From: Hydractinia symbiolongicarpus
Lineage: Eukaryota > Cnidaria > Hydrozoa > Anthoathecata > Hydractiniidae
Length of the DNA stretch: 60,000 nt
Assembly (NCBI RefSeq): GCF_029227915.1
Contig: NC_079880.1
Coordinates: 11,313,501 to 11,373,500 of the forward strand
Reading direction: 5' to 3'
Shown here: one piece after another, positions 37,301 to 48,500 of the stretch
How the letters are laid out: the number at the start of each line of letters is the position of its first letter
Position numbering within the stretch: position 1 is the stretch's first letter
Translations under genes and position numbers: made by a program
Notes under the pieces: generated by a model
Told to the model about the DNA's origin: nothing
The model's database searches: none
Seen by the model: only the letters and a program-made list of their open reading frames with translations

Positions 37301-40300
37301 AGTTACACATGATTTGTGGGAAACCATACTCCTTACTCTTTTTTGAAAAGTTACTGTAAAGCCACCTTCAAAATATTAATGACTGCAGCTTCCAGTAATT
37401 AGGCAACGGCGCTCAATATGCTCCATCTCCACTAGACAAATATGGCTGCGCTTTTGTGATTATAATTGGTTGTTGATAATGATGCTAATCTGCAAAATCT
37501 TGGATGTTTTATCAAATTCCAAGACTGCAAAACAAGTGTTGCGAACAGAAAAATGTTGGGAGCTGCAGCTGTGAACGCCTTCATGAAAATTGAGCTTTAG
37601 ACATCTGAAATAATCTTATCTACAAATTCAAGCCTATGAAAAATGTAGCAAAAAATATAGACCAATGCGCATATTCTTAGGGGTCAGCAGTTGTAACATT
37701 ATTTTACTGTTTTCTGATTCAAACTGGCGAGAATTAAGTATTTTGATTCTTGTGTTTCTCCAAATTTATAAATAATATTAAATTCCTAAAATTAAGAACT
37801 TAATCTACTTCACTTGCTTAAAAATTTTTTCCATGATTCTTCTGTATTTTTCTCAGGTTGTTGATGAAACTTTAAACGGAATGGGCTCTGTGTTGCTTTC
37901 ATTAAGTGGTGGACAGTTTCGAAACAATAACTTGACGCAAGCTGACGGCACATTCACATTCTCCAATCTAGTAAGTACTTTTGTTCTGTTGTGGCTCACC
38001 TCTCTGCCAAGGCATACAATACAAACGTTTTCAGGACCTTTGCAACACCTTGGAAACCCTAAAAAGCCTAAATCCAACCATGTGAACTTAAAATCCAACG
38101 TTGACGTACAAATATTTCCACCAAAAATGCGTATAGTTATATTACTTTTTTTGGGAATGAAATATTTGGGTCTTTGTCGTGTTTGACTTCGTTTCTCCAG
38201 GAACTTACCATGTGTATGTGTGTGTGCTTAAGAACATTGAAATATGGTTAAAATATAGGAGAAAAGCTTTAAAAGCAACCAAGAAAACCTTAGAATTGCT
38301 AAAAATAATTGGCAGATGCTACGGTTTTTGTTGTACTAAATTTGTGTGCTCTTACCAAAATGTTTAAGCTGTAACTATATTTCAAGTTTTTATTAACTTA
38401 AAAACTCAACAAACCATCTCGTCATTGCTGATGTCTAAAAATTATTCTTTATAGGGTCCAGGACAATATTTTTTACGTCCAATGCAGAAGGAATACAGTT
38501 TTACGCCTAACAGTAAAGTAAGTGCTTGTGATGTGGCTCTTATGACAACAATTATAAAATTGTCTATGATTATGTTTCTATAAACTGCATTATGTTCTTG
38601 CATACTTGAGAAAATTCCTTTCCATTCATTTAATACATGAGAAAACCAATGATTTCTTAATCTAAAAGTCGTTCATTATACCCAAAATTTTGGAAATTCT
38701 AAAAGTGATGGAAAAAGAAGTCATGGAACTTGGTTTGGTCTAAAAAAAATTCCTGAAAAAACACATTCTAAAAAACTGTTACCTAAAATTCACTTTTGTT
38801 TCGTCAGTCTTTATTTTGTTGACTGCTTTGTTTTCTTAATATTCACATTGTTAACTCGTGGTCTGTGTTTTAGTGATTGCACTTATGTTGATAAAATTAA
38901 CAGTCAGCTATTTAAGCATGTTTTATCTTCTTGGCTTTCGTACCATTAAGAGGAAAAATATTTCTGGGTTTAATTGTCATGAAATTCTTATTAGAATTAT
39001 ATATATCTGAGATTTTTTTTCAAAATTTCTGTGGCTAAATCAAACCTAATCATCACCATCATCATTCTTGGTTTAACGTTTGAACAGGGTGTATTAATGA
39101 CCTTTTTCCACCTGCTTAGCCTGTGTGTTTAACTGAAATTCCTCTGCATTAAGTTTGACTTTGTTACCTGGGATAACTTTAAATATTTCTTTGCAAGGTA
39201 CCAGTGTTATTATTTTAGATGATAGAGTTGTTGGAGGGAGAAGATTTAGTGGAACAAATTGAAGGAAGACGTGTTGCATATAGGTATGAAATTAGTTACA
39301 AAAGCCTCCCCTTCCAAACTTTTGTTCACCCTCAAGTAGTTTCTGTCTTCAAGTTGTTGATTAATGAAGAGAAAATTGGATTCAAACAAACGTCATTTCA
39401 AGAAAGTACCCGTCCACAAATAAGCTTCATTTTAAGAACGTACCCGTCCACAAATAGGCTTCATTTTAAGAACGTACCCGTCCACAAATAAGCTCGCTCT
39501 TCATGGTTTGGAAATTTAAAACTGGCAGATATTAAACAAGTTTAGTTATCTCTATGGTATGCTTTGTAAAGAAAATTTCTAGGTTTTGCACGTTTTTTTT
39601 AGAATTATAACTAAATTAAATTTGCAAACTATTTGTTTCTTAGTGTTCAAAATATTGTTTATTTATTATTTTAAAGAGCATTGACTATAAGAAAAACGAT
39701 ATAATTAACTTTTAGTTGCCTTTTTTATACACAAGATTAATTTTCTAAAAGTTTTTTTAGAAACTACCTAAAAAATTTTTTTTAAATGTTTTCACAATAA
39801 GATTGTATGCATAATTAAAATTTGAAAGATGTCTTGACTGTGTACATGTGTTGCAAATTGTTTTCTTTTTTTTTTCATGATTGCATTAACAATTTTGATG
39901 GCGCTGGTTGCACCACTGCTCAATTTTTTTAAACATGATTTTATTTTATTTTCGCAGTTGCAGTGGAAGTTTAACTACGTTGTCGGGAAGTCCTGAAGAA
40001 AGAATTGGTGTGGAAGTAAGTAGAAAATCGAAACCTGTTCATAATATAATGTAGTTTTAGGCTGAGACTATACTAAGAACTTACTCAGCCTAAAATTTTT
40101 TTTAGGTCAAAAAAACTAATGTGTATCTGCAATTGCTAACAGAAAATTAATCTTTGAACACTTTAAAGAAACATATACATGGTCGTTCAGCATACATATG
40201 CTGAACGACCATGTATATGTTTCTTTAAAGTATTAACATACGTTCACATGAACATGTCATTTGAAGAGTTAATCTTTAAACAGTTTTTCCCTGTTTTTAT

Positions 40301-43300
40301 TGATAAATGCATGTTTTGGCAACTTTACCACTGTCCTAAAAATTTCCAACACCATCCGTAGGTCGGACAGTACTTTTTTGTGTATTTAGATGAACGAAAG
40401 AATAACATAAGGCTAAAAATAACCATACCTAGTTTCAGGTAAAATGTAGACGTTCTGATAAAAACACAACTAAGATAGCAAACAGACGTCTTGTCCTTTA
40501 CCAAGTCAATTTCCTCATAAATTTGCTGAATAACTAAGGTTAAACTTATTTTGGGATATGGATAGATTTTAATTGGTTTTGAGACTTAAACTTGGTTTTA
40601 TAACATTTATTGGTGTTTCTTATAAAGTACAATTTCATTTTGACAGGCGGTTGGTTTGCACAAGTGTTCTGAGTATCACGAGTCGGCAATTTCTGATCAT
40701 CATGGACACTACAGATTGCGAGGTCTACAAGTAAGAATGATATAACTTACCAACCAAGGTGCTTCAAAATGACATATTTTTAATACATATTTATCCTTGA
40801 AACCTCTGTTTGTTGGGAAATTTACTGTGTAATGTTGGAAATGTTCCTCTGTAAATTTGATTTTTATAAGGCTAAGTCAGTTTTTTCAGCAATTTATTCA
40901 ATGTGGACATGTTACTGAAGAGGCTGTGTTGATATTTTTTGATTATAAGGATGTTGCTTATAAAGATTTGGAGATTCGTCAGTAAACATAAATAGCCACT
41001 TAGTTAACTTCACTGGAAATTTTTAAGAATTTATTCCCAGTCTTACCAAAAAGTTAATGTTTTTAGGTCAAAAATATTATGATTTTTTTTAGCCTGGTTG
41101 TTCGTACAACGTCAGACTTATAAAATCTGCTGAGAATATGCACATTGAGAGATTCGCACCAACTAACCAAGTAGTACAGGTATGTATCATGTTGTCGTTG
41201 TTGTTTTCATCACATATGTCGTCATCATGAATTATTAATTATCTTCTGCATCACTTTATGCTTTGAATATTTCCTACACATTTCCATCAAATAACTTTAA
41301 ATAGTGCTAAGTTGTCCAACTATACGAAGTCAGGATATGCAACATACAATGAAGAATATATTGTTATTTTAATGCTTATGTGCAGATCAGGGTAAACTTC
41401 AAAACACATAGTTGACGCTCGCCCTTCTACTTGAAGAAAACTGATGTGTGGTTCTGGATAGAACGTTAAATCTTTTGATGTATTAAAAATGTCCAGTTAC
41501 TGATAAAAACATGTATAAAAAGGAAACACAATTTGTTGTTTGTTCCTTTGTCAGTTTTGCATTTTTGAATCAATTTTTGGTGCGTGTTTTATATAATGGG
41601 ATCTCATGAAGAGTAATTGACAACGCCATGTGCAAATGACCACCGTTCTTTTCTGTTTCTCTATTATAAACACTCCTTTTATCAGACTTTGTTTTATAGG
41701 AATATCAGGTTGAGTGCTCAGGTAAAAAATAGGTCTATTTTTTAGAACATGGGGACAAAGGAATAATGACAGACGTGTTTAAATTTTTTTATGTTGGTAT
41801 ATGAAAAAAACGTGTAATGATGCATTCGGCTTAAACTTATTTTAGGTTCCAAAAAATGACGTTACAAATGTCGACTTCATCGTGTTTACGAAACCAACAA
41901 AGTTTCATGTCACTGCACAAATTGACACAGAGCTCGATTTACTACCGACAATAAGGGTATGTTTTTTTATATAAGGAAAAACCACTCTTAAGAAACAATT
42001 CTGAAAATAGTACATACTATACTGAGATTTTTTCAAATCGGAAACAGTCATATTGAGAAGTTAAAAAACTATGTTAAGAGCTAATACAGTGAACAAGAAT
42101 TTTCTTCTTTTTTTTTTGTTTGTTACCATATGTTACTTTCTGTTCACCTACTCGTTTCCAAATGGGTACTAAATATGTTGGGACATTTGAGTCAGTTCCA
42201 ACCAATAGTAATTTGAACTATTTCTATATTACATTTGCACAATTCGAACTTGTCTATGTTAACAGTGGGATTTTGTTTGATTGGTTAAATCCAAACAATT
42301 ACGAGTGCGATTTTTCCGGATTTTTCCTGATTTTTCGACACTTACGCATGATCCAAACTATTCTGTAATTCTGACATGTTAAAAGTGTGACTAGTTTATA
42401 CTAAACACTCCTTAGCATACCTACGTGTATATAGATGTTGCATTTTTGAAGCCTCTCTTCTGCCAACTTTCAAAAATGCCCAAAAGACTGTCTTTGCAGC
42501 AATTTTTTTTTATGAAACTACTTTTTTTTATGTCATATCAAAAACCGCAAGCAAGCATACCTTTAAATTTACTTAATCACCCCTTTTAAAACCTGTTCTG
42601 AGTGTCCAGAGGTCGCTTTTTTGAGAGAGTTGCTTATTTTAGCATCTTAAGTGGTTTTAAATTAAGACGTTTTAGCATTTTTGTGGACACTAAAGAACGA
42701 TCGTGGATTCTCATTACATTTTTTTATATGATTTTGTGCTCTCTAGGTGTTGCTGTACGACGAAGAGAATATGGAATCTCCGTTGCATACCATTAATCCT
42801 GGTGCTGTGACGTTTATTCATTTCCCTCCTTTAAAACCTAAGGTATGTTTTATGTATTGTTATAGATCAGGAGAAATTTAACCACTTTTCTAAAAAACCT
42901 CAGAGTGCTGTTTTGCCGTTGTGGACGATGGCTATTATCCTGCTCTTAACTAAATAAATGTATCAGAATGTAATCTATCCATTAGAATCATAAGAATAAA
43001 TCTATCTGTTTTTTTTTGGAAAGGTTTGTTATTGTTAGTGGTATATTTTTATCAAAAGAGGAATGCTGCCATAGAAAATTTGTTTTATTATATTATAACA
43101 GCTTTCTGTCTTTTTAGACATACGTTATTAAGTTGCAAAGCACTTTATCGTCAAACACTCATGAATTGAGATCAACTTCAGCTACTATCTCTCCTGATGA
43201 ACATCTTAGCAAACGTCATGTCAAATTAAAGTTTGAAGCAAAGGTGACTATCTTTTTCCTTGGTAGTAAATTAAGGGAATGGTAGTGGATAAATTTATCC

Positions 43301-44119
43301 CATTTCTAGCCCATTTGACTTAAATTTTTCTAAGGATATGAAAATTAATATGTTTTTTTTAATATAAAAGAATAGACACATGGGAATGTCAGAAAAATCT
43401 GAAATTAAAAGTAACCCTATTGAAAGCAAATTAATTTCTTAGAGTAAGCCTTGGTTTCAAATGAACCTATGAGCACAAACTCATCTTACCCTTTTTAGCA
43501 GTCTTCGCTTGTTTGGATAACAAAAAAATTGAAAAAACTAAGAAATGCGGCGTGATAACCTTTTCACCCAAATGCAGCATTGTCGACGCTTATTAACCAA
43601 CCTGTCTGTTGTGTGTTTTGTTGGTCACAAATGAAAGTGAAATCTTATATCTTCTAGGAACGAAGTATAGACATGGAACCCACACAATCTGTCATAGCAC
43701 TCCCGTTAGCTGTAGCTTTTGTGTTTTTGGCTTATAATTACGATACGGTATGCCTTAATGCCTTAATTTTTCCTTCCTGCCTTATGCCTTAATTTTTGTC
43801 TTGTACATATTTAATAGCGGAATTTACGTGAATGTTTTTTTTTGAACCATGTGAATTATGATATTTTAAACATAAGATTGTTTCAAATGTTATCAGATGT
43901 ACGAATATTTATAACATTTTTTTACTCATGCGTCATTTTATTGATTTTAATTTTTTTTTTTTTTTTTTTAATCATTTTTTTTTTCATTTTTCTCAGGTAT
44001 TAGTGATCCTGTTGAAGTTGAACTCGTTTATTCAAAATTTTAATAAAACTGAAAGCTCAGATGCCGAGAGTGATCAAGACGAGGAGACATCAAAGATTTC
44101 TAGAAAGAAACGTCGTTAA
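19306..44119 (+). CDS. NOMO: Nodal modulator (NOMO), ER translocon-associated membrane protein, 39 exons
   Basis: Hand-assembled exons: 19306-19431, 20267-20356, 20569-20614, 20797-20897, 22644-22704, 23069-23111, 23695-23767, 24303-24380, 25235-25309, 25843-25986, 27714-27803, 27892-27945, 28500-28625, 28809-28894, 29409-29463, 29840-29962, 30690-30831, 31228-31295, 31752-31815, 32053-32189, 32464-32548, 33169-33232, 33572-33670, 34160-34255, 35005-35084, 35710-35878, 36895-36931, 37003-37092, 37857-37970, 38455-38517, 39219-39283, 39958-40015, 40647-40730, 41093-41179, 41846-41956, 42747-42842, 43118-43243, 43658-43747, 43997-44119. All junctions are GT/AG with matching phases; the total is 3519 nt, 1172 aa, close to the ~1220 aa usual for NOMO. 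Recognition rests on colinear family motifs: VGCGGFVKSD after the signal peptide, PPEGWSFDP, DGKYLLENVTTGHYVF, SLSGGQFRNNNLTQADGTFTF, PGQYFLRPMQKEY and ALPLAVAFVFL near the end. Known family role: a type I ER protein with Ig-like/carboxypeptidase-regulatory-like lumenal repeats, partnering nicalin and TMEM147 at the Sec61 multipass translocon. The start was chosen at the ATG directly before a signal peptide. Confidence 0.93.
19763..19890 (-). repeat. Decayed Helitron-family fragment in NOMO intron 1
   Basis: It shares an ordered set of words with the Helitron at 51238 (CCACTTAGG, TTTTGCTGAC.TCAGCA, ATTTG..TACCTGTTG). The CTAG end and hairpin are lost. Confidence 0.5.
21035..22335. mobile_element. 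1.3-kb TIR element with GC-rich hairpin modules in NOMO intron 4
   Basis: The left end reads CAGTCTTGGTCATGAAT at 21035. The right end is its complement with one mismatch, ending at 22335. The target duplication ATATCA is exact at 21029-21034 and 22336-22341. Inside the left end is a hairpin of 24 bp (21095-21118, GGCGTGCGAT..ATCGCACGCC) preceded by a decayed second one. Inside the right end are hairpins at 22249-22270 and 22283-22318. No transposase is seen. The central 21277-21845 is richer in GC than the introns and unidentified. Confidence 0.8.
22249..22318 (+). repeat. Paired GC-rich hairpins, right end of TIR element
   Basis: Module A (22249-22270) and module B (22283-22318, ending GTGCGATCGCACGCC) with 12-bp spacing, the mirror of 15641-15710. 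Confidence 0.75.
26964..26996 (+). repeat. Probable solo left end of the hairpin TIR family
   Basis: CAGCTTCCTTTTTCGGGAG followed by TGTGATCGCACA resembles the 15624 left end. No partner end was found nearby in NOMO intron 10. Confidence 0.35.
30100..30176 (+). repeat. Decayed right end of the hairpin TIR family
   Basis: GTGTGTGGAGATGTGAGCAT, then CTATCACACC and AAGCCTG, parallel the 59371-59418 end word by word with substitutions. In NOMO intron 16. Confidence 0.4.
30294..30435 (-). repeat. Helitron 3'-end fragment in NOMO intron 16
   Basis: On the plus strand CTAGTCGATAGGGCCTGTGG, then AATAATCCACTAGGC, corresponds to the CTAG terminus and hairpin of the Helitrons at 51238 and 57909. It lies after an A, and the internal part fades after about 140 bp. 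Confidence 0.6.
30489..30600. repeat. Dispersed intronic repeat, copy 1
   Basis: The pattern ATTAAAACCTCTGA.GT.AA through TTATTCCAGT.GT and GGAATTTACACCAA is shared with 34011-34120 in the same orientation. Confidence 0.5.
31408..31527 (-). repeat. Helitron copy, truncated, first of a tandem pair in NOMO intron 18
   Basis: On the minus strand it begins TCTATATTATAATACC at 31527, followed by GTCTGTCTGTCTGTCAC. It runs to about 31408, where only half of the terminal hairpin (GGATTT) remains. It abuts the next copy head-to-tail. Confidence 0.55.
31528..31669 (-). mobile_element. Short non-autonomous Helitron in NOMO intron 18
   Basis: 142 bp with a TCTCTATAATAATAGCC start (31669), a hairpin TGGATTTTTCCA and terminal CTAG (31531-31528). 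It is followed on the plus strand by T at 31670. It matches the ends of the 3' array copies but with a much shorter interior. Confidence 0.65.
34011..34120. repeat. Dispersed intronic repeat, copy 2
   Basis: Partner of 30489-30600, in NOMO intron 23. Confidence 0.5.
39048..39180 (-). repeat. Decayed RTE 3'-end fragment in NOMO intron 30
   Basis: TCATCACCATCATCATTCTT followed by GGTTTAACG and GTGTATTAATGACC parallels 15773-15855 (tail and end of the RTE) in the same orientation. Confidence 0.6.
39393..39494 (+). repeat. 34-bp minisatellite, three units, in NOMO intron 31
   Basis: Units start at 39393, 39427 and 39461 and share GTACCCGTCCACAAATA. Units two and three differ at one base. It lies 110 bp after the exon 31 donor and keeps an open frame by chance. 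Confidence 0.9.
40160..40231. repeat. 72-bp near-perfect palindrome in NOMO intron 32
   Basis: The arms 40160-40194 and 40197-40231 are exact complements over 35 bp (core GGTCGTTCAGCATA), with only CA between them. It has no TIR-element ends or flanking duplication. Confidence 0.95.
43685..43777 (+). other. NOMO: NOMO transmembrane segment exon region
   Basis: Exon 38 (43658-43747) encodes SVIALPLAVAFVFLAYN, the single membrane span near residue 1115. Exon 39 gives a short cytosolic tail that is first acidic (SSDAESDQDEE) and then basic (RKKRR at the end). Confidence 0.75.
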
Positions 44120-44466
44120 TAAACATGGCTGTTATTTTTAGATAGGTTAATTTTTTTGGAAATAACCAGTGTTTGCTGTCGTAATGTCGCCGTCATTTTT
44201 TAAGGTTTAGGCATTACTCAAGAAAGAACTCTCAAAGTTTTGATGCCTCTATTTGCATTTTTCATTTACCTTTACAAAAAGACCATTTTCTAACAGCATT
44301 ACCAGCATTCTTATTTTATCCAAGCAAAAATATTTGAATTTTTATCTCTTTTTTTTTGTACTTAGGTGTCATTGTATTTATATCTTTTTTGAGAATTAGT
44401 TAAAATATTGTGTTATCCAAGAATCACCTCTTCGCAATGTTATCCAAAATTTGAATAGTTGAAGGA

Positions 44467-44472
44467 AATAAA
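44467..44472 (+). terminator. NOMO polyadenylation signal
   Basis: AATAAA about 350 bp after the NOMO stop codon, followed by T/G-rich sequence. It is the first canonical signal downstream. Confidence 0.5.
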
Positions 44473-44989
44473 AATAACGGTTAGAAACATATGCACCTAT
44501 GCTTGTTTGTTTATTCAATCTCTTCGATTCTGACCTAAGTTTGAAAAACTGAATACAATGTGTTAACAGCTAATAACGCAGATTTTACTTTGTGCGCATG
44601 TAAACACTGCCAGAACTGTGTTTTGTACAGTTGGGCTACACTGTAAATTCGATCCTAATATAGAAAGAGAGATATAAGAAATCAGGTACCATTTAATGTA
44701 TTAAGAGACAAATTCTTCTCTTTTACAAGGATATAGCAGTTGCCAAGATGACTACCATCTTTACCTTTGATCTTGCCTTTCTTGCATCAACGAAAACCAA
44801 CCAATGTGACAAGATACTAATTTTGGTTGAAAAGATGCTACTAGTGTTAACCTTAACAAGTTTAAAATACTATATTGTGATATTGTGAAAATGATTTTCT
44901 TCATTCTTCTTATTGCCTTTGATTCGCAAAAATTTGCGTTGCAAAAGCATAATTTTTTTTTTGCAAAAACATGTCTTTGAAAATGAATC
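44473..44989. other. Intergenic spacer after NOMO
   Basis: Nothing coding recognised. Confidence 0.4.
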
Positions 44990-44991
44990 TA

Positions 44992-45372
44992 CAATCCTGG
45001 CCAAAATTGTTTATAAAATTTTCAATGCAACATAAACTCGTAAGATAAGCAAAGATGCAAGCCCCCCTCTCCCCCCATTTCAATGTTGAAGCCAATGGTT
45101 GGCTGTGGGTTGAGTGACCAACTGCATTTTTCAAACTGTGACAATGACTTCAACATTGAAATTGGGGGAGAGGGGGACTGGAAACTAGCTACTATTCTAT
45201 AAGTGAAAACCTGCACTGTTTTAGTATACACATACCATAATTTTTCTGGCTAGTTTATGTCAACAAAACAGAGAATCCCTACACATGGGACCACAGAAAC
45301 AAAAATAATGATAATAAAGATAATAAATCCACATGTGTTGGGCCTTTTCACAACCAATTTTGGCCAGGATTG
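44992..45372. mobile_element. 381-bp MITE with TA duplication and nested inverted repeats
   Basis: The TIRs are CAATCCTGGCCAAAATTG (44992-45009) and its complement (45355-45372), flanked by TA on both sides (44990-44991, 45373-45374). This fits a Tc1/mariner-superfamily derivative. A second inverted pair inside (45062-45091 and 45148-45176) is rich in C and G runs and contains CAATGTTGAAG. Confidence 0.75.
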
Positions 45373-45584
45373 TAGTTAATCTGCTTGGACTGCACTCTTC
45401 TAACATAAGTCAGCCATGACCAACTGCTTTGTTTTGTTTTTTGTATTTATTCCATATTTTCTGCTTTTACTAAACTGATTTGTTAATTTGTTTTGTTTAT
45501 TTGTTAATTAGTTTGTTTGTTTGTTTTTCACATATTCACTACTTTTATTAGAATGATACAACAAAAGAAGACAACGTGTAAGCA

Positions 45585-48500
45585 ATGTCATGGATACAGG
45601 ATGAAGTAGAAATAGCAACGATCAAAACTTTATTCCCGCATTTGTCTATCGGAGAAATAGTAAAACTTTTCTCGTCATTCCCGAACAACCAAGAAAGATT
45701 ATCGTTAATAACAAACTATTTACTCGATTGCCAAGGTAACACTGGCACTAATGCAACTACTCAAGGCGATGAGATTAATTCACTGTCTGCAATTTTTAAC
45801 ACCTTAACTACATCAAGCACAGCAACAGCAGGTTCAAGTGTACACAACACCGGTTTTGGTGGAAATGCTGCTTGTGCACCTAACACCATAGAAAGACTTC
45901 ATGACAATACTACCAATTTTAAAACCAACGTTACTACTGATAGAGCGACAGTACCATGTGTTTCTTTGGGCAAAAACATCGCAACGAACAGCAAAGGAGA
46001 TGATGTTTGTGTTGACAATTCAAACTTTGCTACACAAATTCTCAATGGTCAGAATAGCCAACGTCAATCACCATTAACACATTGCCCTGATTCTGGTAAA
46101 GGAAGGTCTTATTATGGCTTGGAATGTTCTGAGTCTGGTGAAGGAAGGTCTCGTTATGGCTTGGAGTGTTCTGCTGTACTGCAAGATGATTTGTGTGTCA
46201 TCACAGGTCAGGAAAGAGCTTTTGCAAGTCCACAAAGGTCTGCTAACAAGCAGTACCCTTTATACAGCTCAAACATAACTTTAACAGATATGTGTGTTGA
46301 TGATTATGATTTCAAATGGTACTGGAAAGAGTTAAGTGATGACACCGTGACACGTTTTGAGAAATGGTTGGAAGAAGAGTTGGAGCAGATATATCGACTT
46401 CATAATGACAATTTAAAGCCGGTAAAAATGATGTTACGTGGAGACAGGATTGATAGCTTTCAAGTCAACTTTTCAACGATGAGGCTGTTGGGTAAGAAAA
46501 CACAATGGCATTTAAAACGAGTGAAAGTGAATAAACAAAAAAAGAACCCAACAGAAGAGGTATTTTTTGTTCTTAATTCTCTTTATTATTGACTTTTTCT
46601 GTAAAAGTTCGTTCTTGTCACGCCTACGTTTATGGAGTGCTTGAAAACCGTGCAATAATAAACAGCCGTGTGGTGATGTCACTCATTTTTTTAACACAGT
46701 TAATGTAAGAAACATTTAGTTTGATTTAAATTAAACTTCCTGATATAATTCAGCGTATGATCTTATCATGGAAATATCAATATTTTGTTTTGTTATTAAA
46801 TTTGCACACCGAGTTCAGAACGTGTAAACTCAAACGTTTTTGCGACTATTCGTTGAAAGGGTGGTGGAATCATCAAAAGTAGAATTTTTCGTGGGGTGTA
46901 AGCAACTTGCTTTCAATAGTTCATCCGTAAGGCTGGGAAGGGAACTCAAATTCGGTTGATCATCTGCATTAGAAGCTGGGAGCAAAGGATCGATATCTTG
47001 GAGAGGGTCAAGTGATTCGAGACCTTTTACACCAGCTTCAAACGTTTCAGTGATACCTGCTGCTCTCCAAGCGTTTTTAAAACATTCTTGCCACCTTCTT
47101 GCGTCATATCATTGTATAAATCCAACATCCATTGAGCTTCAAGCGGGTAAGTTGCAATGGGACGGTGACGGTGTCATGCAGCGATTTACCTTCATCTGGT
47201 TGCAGACCAATCTGAGCGGTATACCAATCATTAAACTTTTTACGTGTGTGTTCTTTGCGTAACCGTTTACGGTCAAATCAAGAAGTTGGAGTAAGTGCGT
47301 CATGTTAGCAGGAACGCAGAAGATTTCGATATTTTCTTTCTTATACAGATCCAAGACTTCTTTTGTCATTTGTCCAGCAAAGCTATCCAAATTGACTAAG
47401 GCTTTTTGATCAAGTGGTAAATTTAATTATTTTTCTTGCTCTTTAATAACTTTTTTTTATGTACGGTTTGAGAACTTCTTTTGAGGACATTTTGCAAGCT
47501 TTTTCTCCGTTACTGTAGTGAGTTTTGTTGAAACTTAAAGGTTCTTGGGTCATTTTTGATTAAATCTTGCAATGCAGGTTCCCTGCCAAATGCAACAAAA
47601 AAGAAAAAGAGTAAAGATTCGTCTGCTGTTCCATCCAAGAAACCGCGACGAGATGGTAACATCAAAGCGATGTTTTTAAACGGTGCTGCCAGAACCGGAC
47701 CTACGCGTGAAGACAGTCGAAAAAAAAAAGTGAAACCAGCTGAAATTATATCTATTGTACTTCATTAAGTAGTTTTTAAACTCGCTTTATTTCTAGAATC
47801 ATTAGAAAATATAACACCTGCTAAAACTAGCAACTTAAAACAACTTTCTTGTCATTTTTGTCTTCATCTTCAGTACTTGGTTGAAAAATCAGGCCTACAA
47901 AAAGAAAGCCTCGGACTTTGAAAACAAAGAAAAACAAAAATTTAAAATTTCACTGATCGATTTTTTTTCAAATTTTCGCGGGGATATATTTTCGCGAAAT
48001 TTAATCACCGGGAAAATTTATCCCATTGAAGTATATAGTAGAAAATGAGAAAACAAAAATCTGATTTTAGCACAAATTGAATTATTTTTTTTAGGTAAAC
48101 AGGCCTTATTCGCGCGTGCAAGTTGAATCATAACCAAATAATTTACAAGTTCTCCAACAGGTGCTCCACCAAAAGGGCCTCCAGTGGGTGATGTTATATT
48201 TTGTTGTCCTGCCAATGGAGGATTTATTGTTCTTGTTATGGTAAAATTTGTTAATTTCTTTGAAAGGACGCGAATAATTGAAAAAAATGCTAATTTCTGT
48301 TACTTTGTGCTCATATGGTGCACATATTTTTAACGAAGAAATTTCATTGAGGGAACAATAAAAATAATTACCCATGACTTTTGAAGAAAAAATTTAAATA
48401 TAACTTTGCTAAATCATACGAAATACAAAGTAGAAATTTCACGTTTCTGTAACACAACTTTAAGACAGATAGAATACAAGAGAGAAAATTTTTTATAGGA

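Noticed and set aside
48018-48215. Minus-strand frame reading GGPFGGAPVGELVNYL
   Set aside because: No recognised family, no splice context, and overlapping alternative frames of similar length.
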